Assembly: GCA_029204225.1 (NCBI GenBank)
Contig: CM055094.1
Coordinates: 5,198,063 to 5,262,062, forward strand
Length of the DNA stretch: 64,000 nt
From: Diphasiastrum complanatum
Lineage: Eukaryota > Streptophyta > Lycopodiopsida > Lycopodiales > Lycopodiaceae
Reading direction: 5' to 3'
Of this stretch, positions 1 through 11,794 are shown in pieces; position 1 is the stretch's first letter, and each line of letters opens with the position of its first letter. Under the pieces are notes generated by a model, which saw nothing but the letters and a program-made list of their open reading frames with translations, was not told the origin of the DNA and did not search any database. The position numbers and the translations under genes are program-made.

Positions 1-540
1 ACCACTAATTTTACAAATTTTTACTATTTTGGTACTATTTTTTGTGCTGGTAGAACTCTTGAATACAAATAATGTTACTACAATAACTTATTGTGTACCA
101 AATCTGATACTCCTGACTATCTAGTTAGGTTCTTTTATTGTAAGTGTCTCATATTTATTTAGACTTCTCATGACCATGGTCTAGGCACTTTTTAGTGTTG
201 TTTACCAATTGGTGGAATACAAGCTTTAATTACTACCAATTTTACAAGATTTGTACTATTTTGTTAATGTTTGCTTGTTTCTGAAACTTTTGAGTACCAA
301 AGATTGGTACTAATGGAATCTATTGTGTTAAATTTCTATCCTCCAGACTATCAATTATCCTCCAGACTACCAATTAAGGTACTTTAACTTTCTGCTTGTG
401 TGATACTTTGGTACTACCTGTATATGATGTTTTGGTACTACCTGATGGTACTTTCTAAAACTCCTGGTACAACCAGTGATTGATACTTTGGTACTACTAG
501 TACCTGCAGATACTTTCTACCTGTAACACGATAAAATTTC

Positions 541-2600
541 TTGAATATAGATAAGTGGTAATGAGAATCCTCCTCAAGTTCACTTTGAAGATGTTAACAA
601 TGTCTTTAATGCAGAAGGAATCTTTAAGAAGTTTCGAGTGAACCAACACTGTATTGAGCTGCACCAGTGTTGGGTACTAATTTTACATATTTTGTATTGT
701 TTTGGTACTATTTTTGTGTTGGTGAAACACTTTAATATGAAAGAGTCGTACTACAAGAACATATTGTAAACCAATTCCGTTCCTATTGACTACCAAATTA
801 GGCTTTTTATACTAAGTCTCTAAGTTTTTTAACATCTACCAAATAGGTACTATTTAGACTTCTCGTGACCATGGCTTAACTTTCTGCTTGTGTGGTACTT
901 TGGTACTACCTGTTTATGATGTTTTGGTACTATCTGATGGTACTTTCTAAAACTCATGGTACTACCAGTTATTGATACTTTGGTACTACTAGTGTATGAT
1001 GTTTTGGTACTACCTGCAAGTACTTTCTACCTGTAACACGATAAGACTTCTTGAATAATAGATCAGTGGTAATGAGAATCCTCCTCAAGTTCACTTTGAA
1101 GATGTTAACAATGACTTTAATGCAGAAGGAATCTTTAAGAAGTTTAGAGTGAACCAACACTGCATTGAGCTTCACCAGTGTCGGGTACTAATTTTACATA
1201 TTTTGTATTGTTTTGGTACTATTTGTGTTGGTGAAACACTTTAATATGAAAGAGTCGTACTACAAAAACATATTGTAAACCAATTGCGTTCCTACTTACT
1301 ACCAAATTAGGCTTTTTATACTAAGTCTCTAAGTTTTATTTTTAACATCTACCAAATAAGTACTATTTAGACTTCTCGTGACCATGTTTTACGCATAAAA
1401 CTATTAAATTAGGTACTTTTTTCTGTATATTTATTTGGATTGGCAGCTCACATACAATCCTTTGTTTTTTTTTGGGTACTATTTTAGTTTTATCAATTGG
1501 TGGAATCTAAGCTTTAGTTAGTAACAATTTTACAAGATTTGTACTATTTTTGTAATGTTTGCTTGTTCTAAAACTTTTGAGTACCAAAGATTGGTACTAA
1601 TGGAACCTATCGTGTTAGATTTCTATCCTCCAGACTACCAATTAAGGTACTTTAACTTTCTGCTTGTGTGGTACTTTGGTACTATAAGATGCTTTGGTAC
1701 TTTGGTACTCCTTGTGTATGATGCTTTGTTACTACCTGATGGTACTTTCTAAAACTCCTGGTACTACTAGTGATTGATACTTTGGTACTACATGTATATG
1801 ATGCTTTGATACTACTTGCAGGTACTTTTTACTTGTAACACGATAAGACTTCTTGAATATAGATCAGTGGTAATGAGAATCCTACTCAAGTTCACTTTGA
1901 AGATGTTAACAATGACTTTAATGTAGAAGGAATCTTTAAGAATTTCGAGTGAACCAACACTGTATTGAGCTGCACCAGTGTCGGTACTAATTTTACGTAT
2001 ATATTTTTTGTATTGTTTTGGTACTATTTTTGTGTTGGTGAAACACTTTAATATGAAAGATTCGTACTACAAAAATTTATCGTAAACCAATTCCGATCCT
2101 ACTGACTACCAAATTAGGTCTTTTATATTAAGTCTCTACATTTTATTTCAAAATCAACCAAATAGGTACTATTTAGACTTCTTGTGACCACATTTCTCTA
2201 TATTTATTTGTGTTCGCAGCTCGCATACAATCCTTTGTAGTCTTTTTGGTACTATTTTAGTGTTGTTTACCAATTAGTGAAATCTAAGCTTTAGGTACTA
2301 CCAATTTCACAAAATATGTACTATTTTTGTAATGTTTACGTGTTCTTGAGACTTTAGAGTACCAAAAATGTACTTTCTATGGCTCTGGTACTTTGTTGCT
2401 ATAAGAAGCTTTTAAATAGCCCTTCGACGTGCAGTGAGGGGGTTTGAAATCATGTTGTGTAACACAAAAAGACTTCTTGAATATAGATCATCGGTAAAGA
2501 AAATATTTCTCCACTTTGAAGATGTTAACAATGACTTTAATGCAGAAGGAATCTTTAAGAAGTTTCGAGTGAACCAACACTATATTGAGCTGAACCAGTG
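541..2600 (+). repeat. Four-copy tandem/segmental repeat array
   Basis: A block of about 125 bp recurs at 541-670, 1051-1181, 1853-1980 and 2477-2600, spaced about 510, 802 and 624 bp. All four copies share the core encoding HFEDVNN-F-EGIFKKFRVNQH. Three of the four have small changes and most frames are broken around it. Between the blocks lies AT-rich DNA full of TGGTACTA/TTTGGTAC words, and longer stretches (for example the one starting GACTTCTCGTGACCATG) also recur. The pattern suggests duplication of an exon plus its introns. I do not recognise the encoded peptide. It may belong to the transposase-like gene just downstream, since that gene's intron (4079-4413) is also rich in TGGTA/TACCA words. 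Confidence 0.75.
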
Positions 2601-2662
2601 TGCTTCTCAGTGTATCCTGAAATATAATTATAATTTGTGACATGGTTTTAGCAGATTTTGTT

Positions 2663-2665
<3 letters not shown>

Positions 2666-2756
<91 letters not shown>
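2666..2756. repeat. (AG)n microsatellite
   Basis: An uninterrupted AG dinucleotide run of about 90 bp separates the four-copy array from the transposase-like pseudogene. Confidence 0.97.
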
Positions 2757-2758
<2 letters not shown>

Positions 2759-3125
2759 AAAGATAGTCTACGTTTCCAATTCTAAAAAGGGGTGTAGCCC
2801 TTGTTTTTTCCCTGTTGAAAAAGGCATGGTATCATAAACAGTTCTTTGTTGGACTTGAAACATCCACAAGGAAGGCCATGCTAGTGGGAGGGAGCATTGT
2901 GGTGACATTTGGTAATAGGATACAACCATATGGATCGGAAATTTTGACTAACACTCTTCATGTTTTTTTTTTTCTCATTTTCTCTCGTTTGATTCATATT
3001 GCTATGAATTTTACACACAGATTATGTTTGATTCAATGTTCAAGTAAGCTTGGATCAACTTACGTGGTAATTCTTAGGCATAATATTATGTTCTTTTAGT
3101 AAGTTGTAAGGTTTTTAGGCCACAG

Positions 3126-4576
3126 GTCGAGCTGTTCCAAAGATTCAGAAGGGCTCACCCAGAAGTGCAGTTATTGCTTAGATGCTTCGAGGCGTTGAAG
3201 CCTTATTTTGTCCAGAAACTAAAGGAGCGGTACACCTGTTGCTGTGTGTACCATATGCAAATGATATATTTTAAGGAGGCATTTAATCATATGAGACAAA
3301 ACAAGTTTGGTCATCATGGAAAGAATCATGCCTACACATGTTCCATCTGCTGCAAAATTCAGGAATCGAATATTTGCAAAGCAAACCAATCTGTTTGCCC
3401 CAGCATCAGCAATATGTGGGAATCGCTTGTGGGAATGGCTTTTATGTGCAAAGCCTCCTAATTCAGAATACCATGCAAAAAAATGCTTGTTCAGGGACTG
3501 CAGTAAATGCGGCATTTGCACATTGCCATTATGTCCCTCTAAGACATCAATGGACAGCAGGGAGTTGTCTGCGAAGATCTTTACAGACGTTGCGTCAGGG
3601 TTTGTTGATGAGGGTGGTTCTATCAAGAAGAGAAAGGATTTGGTAGTGCAAAGAATGCGGAGCAGTGCTTTTGTTGACCTAGTTTCAACACATCTGAAAA
3701 ACTTCATTAAGCATAACTTTGTGTGGCAGTCACAACAATTTAAAGACTACTTGCTGAAATTTCCTTCGGATGTTATTGTTTGGAGAATTATTCATTCAAG
3801 ATGCAAAACGAGATACAGTCCATGCACTGGTGGTCTAATCAAGTCACGATACTTTTGCACATAACGTATGTCAGAAACTCTGCAGGTGCAGCTAAAAAGA
3901 CTCTGCGTTTTTACATATCAGACAATAAGCTCCATGACACCTTATTTGTACAGCACTGTCTACTACTACATGGCAATTGGCTGAAAGAGAACGAGTATAA
4001 TCTCAGATGTCATTGGGTGTGGTCAGACGGTGCGGTATCTCAATTCAAGGCTCGAAGGCCTTCCTTCTTCGTGGCCAGGTATATTTGTTGGGGGTTCTCA
4101 CTATCTATTATTAGTACTCTGTAGTTTTCAGGTTTGTTACTTCAGATAATACCAAAATCGGTAATGAACTACAAGACTTTTACTACATAGTCCATCTCAT
4201 AGTACCAAACTACACTGTTCTGGAGTACCAATTTTGGTAGTCTTTCCCTAGTAGATATAGTGTCAAACTGGGACTATACGGGACACCCGAAATAGTACCA
4301 AATTGGTAGTAGATAGGACACCAGGTTCAGAACTACGGGTACTGTTTGCAAGCACTGTTTATCGCAGCAAAATAAAAATAAAAAATCTAACAATTTGTTT
4401 GCTTTTTGGCCAGATATTATCACTTGACAGGCCTGCAAATGATGCATAATTTTTCTGCCTCAGGCCATGGAAAAGGCGAGCATGATGGAGCGGGCACGGT
4501 CATCAAGAGAACTCTCACTCACGAGGAGTTGAAACCAGACAGCTGGCCCTTGAAACTGGTTGGTCAGCAAGGATGA
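3126..4576 (+). pseudogene. Spliced transposase-like gene, broken
   Basis: A coding relic begins after a CACAG acceptor at 3125 (VELFQRF...AHPEV) with a cysteine-rich segment (TCCCVYH). It shifts frame near 3310-3420 into CAKPPNSEYHAKKC...CSKCGICTLPLCP, and shifts again near 3775 into ENYSFKMQNEIQSMHWW, ISDNKLHDTLFVQHC and HWVWSDGAVSQFK. A clean intron (GT at 4079, AG at 4412-4413, 335 bp) joins VAR to YYHLTGLQMMHNF, followed by SASGHGKGEHDGAGTVIKR and a stop at 4574-4576. The spaced D-E-NY, SDG and HDG motifs, with cysteine clusters upstream, resemble an uncharacterised protein family common in non-seed-plant genomes that I take to be DDE-type transposases. Family membership is from recognition; the catalytic role is inference. 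At least two frameshifts make this copy dead. Confidence 0.6.
4079..4413 (+). other. Intron of the transposase-like gene
   Basis: GTATAT donor after GTGGCCAG and a TTTTTGGCCAG acceptor. Removing 335 bp joins the reading frame across VAR/YYHL. The intron is rich in TGGTA/ACCAA words like the array at 1-2640. Confidence 0.7.
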
Positions 4577-4730
4577 GGTGCAACATGATGTGAAATGGGA
4601 TTCTCAGCGCATCACAGGCTCACGCTCGTTCCATTGTGTTGACGGATATTCCCAGGTTAGTCCATGCTCACTACGATGTCGCACATTGTCATGTTTATTA
4701 AAATATTATAACACTAATAAGTTTGACTTG

Positions 4731-4855
4731 CCATAACTTTTTAATCGTAGCTTAGAAGTATGTCATCTAACATATCATTGGAAAGCTCTTGTTGAGCGCT
4801 TTCCAATGCACCAAACTTTGCTAAATTCGGACTTACCACTAAAAAGTTATGCCAT
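4731..4855. repeat. Foldback (inverted repeat) about 125 bp
   Basis: CCATAACTTTTTA at 4731-4743 is mirrored by TAAAAAGTTATG near 4842-4853. An inner stem GGAAAGC...GCTTTCC lies between. It could be a small foldback element. No target-site duplication was identified. The rest of 4577-5008 holds nothing I recognise. Confidence 0.45.
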
Positions 4856-5206
4856 TTTTAGTTCGGAATCAAAATGTGGGCTCAAAAAGTTACGTTACGT
4901 AGATTTCAAATTTGAGTGTTTTGATTGGTCCATGTGTAAGAAAAACTTGAAAAAAAATATAAAAAGAATATTACAAAGGGTCTTTTTTGGATTTAGAACT
5001 CCTCTAATGATCTGATTAGCTCTGGTGACAGCAATTATATTTATGTCCTTGACGATTTTATTGTGATGCATATACAAGATTGAACGCATGTTTAAATGAC
5101 CTAATCTTTAATGCCATAAATTTGCATTTGAACAACTCACAGAAAGTGCAACATCGTGACTCATCATATACAAATTTTCTTCTCTGTAAGCAGAGAGGAT
5201 TTCCTT

Positions 5207-5519
5207 TCAGTTCTCATCTAAAATAGTACATCGGTTGGCAGTGAACAATGCTCTATAGCCCTGATTTGTGATCTTGCTAATAGACAAAAGGTTCTTTGTT
5301 AATTTGGGTACATAAAGTACTCCATTAGGCTGCCTAGTGATGCAGTTGAATAGACCCTTGGCCTTCAACTTGGTGTGAACTGGAGTCACCAAAGAAAATG
5401 TACTTTGATTCTGTAGCTGTGAGTGTAGAGAAGAGGTCCTTGCACAATGTCATGTGTTGAGAAGCACCTGAATCGAGATACCAGTGATGGGCATCTCTAC
5501 TAGATTGATCTTGTACCAT
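5207..5519 (-). pseudogene. Copia protease and GAG-pre-integrase region (element A)
   Basis: WYLDSGASQHMT carries the DSG active site of copia aspartic proteases. A frame change near 5340-5390 is followed by the pre-integrase-like segment PNGVLYVPKLTKNLLSISK, characteristic of plant copia polyproteins. The sequence matches element B at 53400-53718. Confidence 0.8.
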
Positions 5520-5690
5520 CAGCGCCTTCTCTTCATCTTGAGATCCTTTGACTATGTCAGGGTTCCCTTCTTGGTGCTACTTCATCTTCTTCTTTGCTTC
5601 ATTGTGCTTGAGGATGTGATAGTCCTTGATGTCGTGGTTGGTTCTTTTGCAATATCTGCAAAATAGCTTGGTCTTGGACGATGAGTGACT

Positions 5691-6311
5691 TTATTGTTGT
5701 TGTTGTGGTTGTGATGCCGCTGGCTGTTCTGCCTTTGTCTTCTTATCCTTGAAACCTTTCTTCTTCTTGGATTGCTGCTTGTTTGAATAGAGTGCCATGG
5801 ATTTGGAACTCGTAGATGTGGACAAGCTTTTCCTCTTGACTTCTTCCTGCAACAAGCTTGCTGTCAATTTTTGGAAAGACAATGCAGGGGTATTGCTCAG
5901 GAGCAACACTAAATTATCGTAGGAGGATGGAAGACTGGCAAGAAGAGACATGGTAGAGTCTTCTTCTGAGATAGGGGAACCTATTGCAGCCAGTTGGTTC
6001 ATCAATTGTTTGAACTCGTTCAGATGGTCGCTGACTGAGGTGTTTTCACTCATTCTGTTGGAAGTAGTACAGTTGGACACATGAGCAATTTGAGTGTCTT
6101 TAAGGTTTAGAGATACAATGGCAAGAGCCTTGCCATCCTTGGCTTCCCAAGCTGGGAGATGTTCGTCGGGTTCTGCCGGTCTGGCTACGGAACCGTTAAC
6201 GTATCCCCATAACTCCTTTTCAGTCAGGATCATCCTCATTTTGAACTTCCACATGTGGAAGTCATCTCCGTTGAATTTATCGATCAAGCAGATCTCTGAG
6301 GTGCCTTCCAT
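5691..6311 (-). pseudogene. Copia gag (element A)
   Basis: A 207-codon open frame from ATG at 6311 begins MEGTSEICLIDKFNGDDFHMWKF, the typical start of plant copia Gag with the FxxWK core. It continues through ENTSVSDHLNEFKQLMNQL, LLASLPSSYDNLV and a Lys/Gln-rich tail. The usual stretch between the HVSNCTT and ENTSVSDHLNEF motifs is missing, so an in-frame internal deletion of roughly 35 residues is likely. After the stop, another frame (about 5650) reads CRYCKRTNHDIKDY, a CCHC knuckle whose last Cys is Tyr. Gag packages element RNA in the cytoplasm; this copy is defective. Confidence 0.8.
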
Positions 6312-6390
6312 AGTGATCGAAATTATACACAAACAATTTAGAATGGCTTTTGGAAAAAGATCCTGGACTCTAGTAATCCACTGAACCAAT

Positions 6391-6402
6391 GCTTTGATAC
6401 CA
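6391..6402 (-). promoter_or_regulatory. tRNA-Met primer-binding site (element A)
   Basis: The minus strand reads TGGTATCAAAGC, one base from the canonical TGGTATCAGAGC complementary to initiator tRNA-Met. It sits 4 bp inside the 5' LTR edge, which fixes the LTR border and element orientation. Confidence 0.85.
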
Positions 6403-6406
6403 CTTC

Positions 6407-8029
<1,623 letters not shown>

Positions 8030-8299
8030 CCCCACTCGTCTTCTTTTTTTTTGGAACCATTTTCATCTTACCAACCTTCATTTTTTTCATTTTGTTCAAC
8101 GTGTTTCAAAAGACGATCCAACCTTGAGCATGCAGGTCACCGGTAACAACATCCCCACCCATAGATTTACATGCACAATATCACTTGTTGTCAAGTATGA
8201 TCAGTTTTTGGTAAAATTTTGTTGATATTTTCTTTGTAAATCTTGTGGGTACTTTGTCTTTTGTTAATGCTTAGTTGAATTCGAGCATGAAGAAGATAA

Positions 8300-8770
8300 G
8301 CAATCTTTATCACCATTCTCAATCCTAGAAAGGGTGTAACCCTTACTTTTTTCTCATTTAAGGTGAGGTGTTAATTTTCTCTGATAAAAAAGACCTATAT
8401 GTTATAGGGAAAAAATATGATATGACATTTTGAAACATGACACAATTGTAAGGTTTGGTTGTTTTGATTAAGATGTTTAGCTCTATCCAAATTCACATAC
8501 TTTGTTTCCATGAGAAGAATAAAAAGATATTAAACTCATGTTATTTTACATTGTAATTTTAGGAATTGAATGAGAGCATGAAAGGGATGATTGCAATATC
8601 CTAGGAACGATGCAACCCTTACTTTTCTCTTGTTGAAGACCAGATGTTAATTTTCCCTTAATAGGAAAGACCTATATGTCGTAGGGAGGGAATATGAGGT
8701 GACATTCTGAAATGGGACAAAATCATAAGGTTTGCATGCTTGAATTAAAACATTCAACTAATTTTTTTTT
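8300..8770. repeat. Degenerate direct repeat (two units)
   Basis: The unit at about 8300-8465 (GTGTAACCCTTACTTTT...GACCTATATGTTATAGGGA...TGACATTTTGAAACATGACA) recurs at about 8590-8745 (ATGCAACCCTTACTTTTC...GACCTATATGTCGTAGGGA...TGACATTCTGAAATGGGACA). A weaker relative lies near 2785-2930. No coding function was seen. Confidence 0.65.
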
Positions 8771-10180
8771 TTTGTTTGTTGCTTCTTGTTGTGAATACAA
8801 TCAACATAGTGCCATGACATTGGAGTTCAACAATGGTAGTGATGGACGTTACATTACATTATGTTGCGGACCTGCATGCATCTCTATCTCCTAACCAAAG
8901 AATAGAGACGCAAAACCTCTTTTCTAGTCAAGGAGAGGGACAATCACAAACATTCCCGTCTCCCACAAAAAAATCCACATCAAATTTGTTCTATAATCTA
9001 AATCTAGCGAGGAACATTGTATATGGTGATGGATAGATTGCGTATTCTATGCAATCATTATTTTGGTAATCGGATGTCTAAAAATGAAGTGACCAACCAA
9101 TTAATCTTAAATCATAGCTTTATACAAGAATATTTACAAGACATGACACAACATGAATTAAATTAATAAAAGTAAAAGTTGGTGGATATGACACCATAGG
9201 GACATGGTGTGAGATTTTACTATACGGAGGGCAAGGGAAAACCACCTTGGTATTCTTGACAGTAGATTGGAGATGGTCAAAGAAGAGACCCGAACTGTAG
9301 ATAAAATCAAACTCCAGAGGAGGTTCTTGTGGCTAGAATGTCTCACGGTATGGGCAATTCTAAGCTTGCATCCAGTGGAAAGGGAGGCTTGAAGGCAAAT
9401 GTGGTAATTTCATTCTAAGCCCTGATCTATGATGTATTACTTTGAATCATAATTCATTCAAAATTGTGAATTATTCAAAACCCTAAATTGTTTATGATAG
9501 ATGGCGAATAGCTTCTCACAAAAGAGTACAACTTTGCATCAAGAGAGTTGTATGACGCTTTGGTGGAGAAAATGAGAAGGGCTATTCTCCTCTAGTAAAT
9601 TATTTTGCATAATCTATGCCTGTAAAATAGTCCAAATATAAAATTGTTTTTGATTTTGATGCAAGCACGTACCTCATTTTGTTTGTTTGTGATACGTAGA
9701 TCAGAAATCAAAGTCACTCGCCAGGGGGTGAAGCAAGTTCAGCTAGCATCAATAGCAATGATGAGTAGCTTAGCTTTATTTTAGATATATGTTGTTTAAG
9801 AAAACTATAAATGAAGATTTGTTAAACTTTTTTTCATCGAATACGAAACCTATATGGGTTTATTGCATTTCAAACTCCCTTGTTTGTGTGAAATTTGAAT
9901 GTGTATTTGTTTTGATTTGAAATCCGACATGTATGAAATACTTTGACCTACTTTGCATTCAACATACATGTGTAATGCAGTTTTCAAATCATGCATTAAG
10001 CCGAACGTTCTGAAAATCATACTTGTGTAGGTGTAGTTTTATGTCAATGGCCTTGCATTGAGATCTTCTGAACTAGACATCCAGTTTTGACTCGATATAA
10101 TTGCAATATTTACAAGTTTCAAGATACAGTACGTGCATGATAACTAATCACAAGAGAAATAGAAAATATCCAAGTAATCA
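8771..10180. other. Intergenic, nothing recognised
   Basis: AT-rich DNA downstream of the copia LTR and of the CCZ1 3' end. Only short open frames occur and none shows a recognisable motif. Confidence 0.6.
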
Positions 10181-10186
10181 AATAGT

Positions 10187-10860
10187 CTGATCTCCTATGT
10201 ATTTGTGTATGTAGGCAAAGTCAAGAATTTTATGCATCAGGTTTTCCATACTACTTGTAGATAAAGCGCTGTTTTTTGGAAAGCATGCATGCTCGAGGTT
10301 TTTTTTCTCCAAATCTATCCTGGAGGGAACCTTTAGATCCTTGTCCTCTCTTGAAAAGCACAGCCAGATCCCTATCCTCTCCACAACAGGCACAGGTGTA
10401 TAAAGTAAAATATCAATCTAGCAAAGAACCCAAAAAAAATAAGGAGTTTTGACCTAATATAATTGCAATGATTCAAGATACTGCTATTACATTGACTTTA
10501 GATAGCAGAGTCATCTGATGTCCCGCACATTTGTATATGCAGGTGAAGTCAAGAATGTCTGCATCAGGTTTTTCAAACGCACTCGTAAAAAAAACGCACT
10601 TGTAGGTGAAGTGAAATCTGCTGCGCAGCATGCTGTTGACTTTTCTGCACCATGTGATTCATGCACATAGGTCTGCATCAGGCTTCCTAGCAGATTTCAC
10701 TTTACCTGCAGATGAAGTGAACCTTGCTGAAGCTATCATGAACGATACATTTAGATCCTCAAATCCTCATACTCTCTCAAAAGGCACAGTCAGATACTCG
10801 CCACAAAGGGGGCCAGTAAACGAAACAAAATAGGCATCTCACAAAGCACCCAAACAAAAC
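10187..10860. repeat. Diverged direct duplication
   Basis: Segment about 10187-10440 (GTATTTGTGTATGTAGGCAAAGTCAAGAAT...CATCAGGTTTTCC) is repeated at about 10530-10860 (ATTTGTATATGCAGGTGAAGTCAAGAAT...CATCAGGTTTTTC). A third partial copy lies near 10675-10720. No coding content was recognised. Confidence 0.6.
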
Positions 10861-11763
10861 AAAAATATACAAGCTTTAATATCTGCCAGAAATCCCAGTC
10901 ATCAGCACCTACAAGTAGGTGCAAATCACATGCATAAAGATACATCAACGCTAGCATTCATAGATGTACATATATAGAGACATGAGCTGAGTTTCTATAA
11001 CTTTTTAAAACGTGAAGGGAAAACTCAACCATGACGAGTTTCAAGATTCCATGTTGACTGCATATTGCTAGAAGCATAAATGGTGGTTATCTCAAGTTTC
11101 TTGCTACCAAGGCAGCGAGTCAAGACTAAGATTAGAATTCTAAACCGTGCAATTATCACATCTTGGAGTGACCAAGAAGTTAAAAAGCCTTCAGGGAAAG
11201 TTAGGCACTGACATGATGGGACAAGGACTAAAGAAAACCATGCATCTCGACTAACCTCCAAAAATCATTGAGAACTCAAAATGTTTCATAAATATATTGA
11301 TACAACCTCAAAAACCCTTCCATGCTTGTTCCAACCCTGCATACAAAATTTCATCGTCCTAAACAGATAAAGCCTATTGCTCATGGCATTCATGGCTATA
11401 ATTGCAGAAAACTCTAGACACCCCGAGGGAACTAAATTTCAAAAACTTGGATTTCAAGCTGGATTAACTGCATAATGCCACATGAACCCTCTCGTGCTTG
11501 ATACAGATTCCCTTTTAATGATGCAGCTATTCACAGGAAGATCCCCACCATTCCCACCTGATTTTAAGCCAGATTACAAACAAGCAGGTCCTTCAGATTC
11601 TGCTGCATCAGACTGCTGACACCTCCATGTTCACCTTACTCAATTAATCTAAGCATGTTGTTCAGTGATCCTGAATCATTGCAGTCTGCAGAATCTTCCA
11701 AGCATTGAAGAGCCAAACGTAATCTCACCAGTGAACTCAACAGCGTTAAGCTGGAGGTACAAC

Positions 11764-11794
11764 TCAATCTGACGCAAACCTGCCATCACAGTAC
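11764..11794 (-). CDS. CCZ1: CCZ1 exon 9, terminal (residues 507-516)
   Basis: A 31-bp coding end after acceptor GTTGTAG. It completes [11 protein letters not shown] and a TGA stop at 11764-11766. It is too short for a standalone open frame and is identified by the conserved RYC C-terminal motif and phase. Confidence 0.82.

Noticed and set aside
1-2640. Regular TGGTACTA words as a CRISPR-like array
   Set aside because: Spacing is irregular, spacers are not unique, and the surroundings are eukaryotic. This is a segmental repeat.
3219-3707. 162-codon minus-strand open frame
   Set aside because: It runs antisense to the transposase-like relic, whose plus-strand Cys motifs and splice site are convincing.
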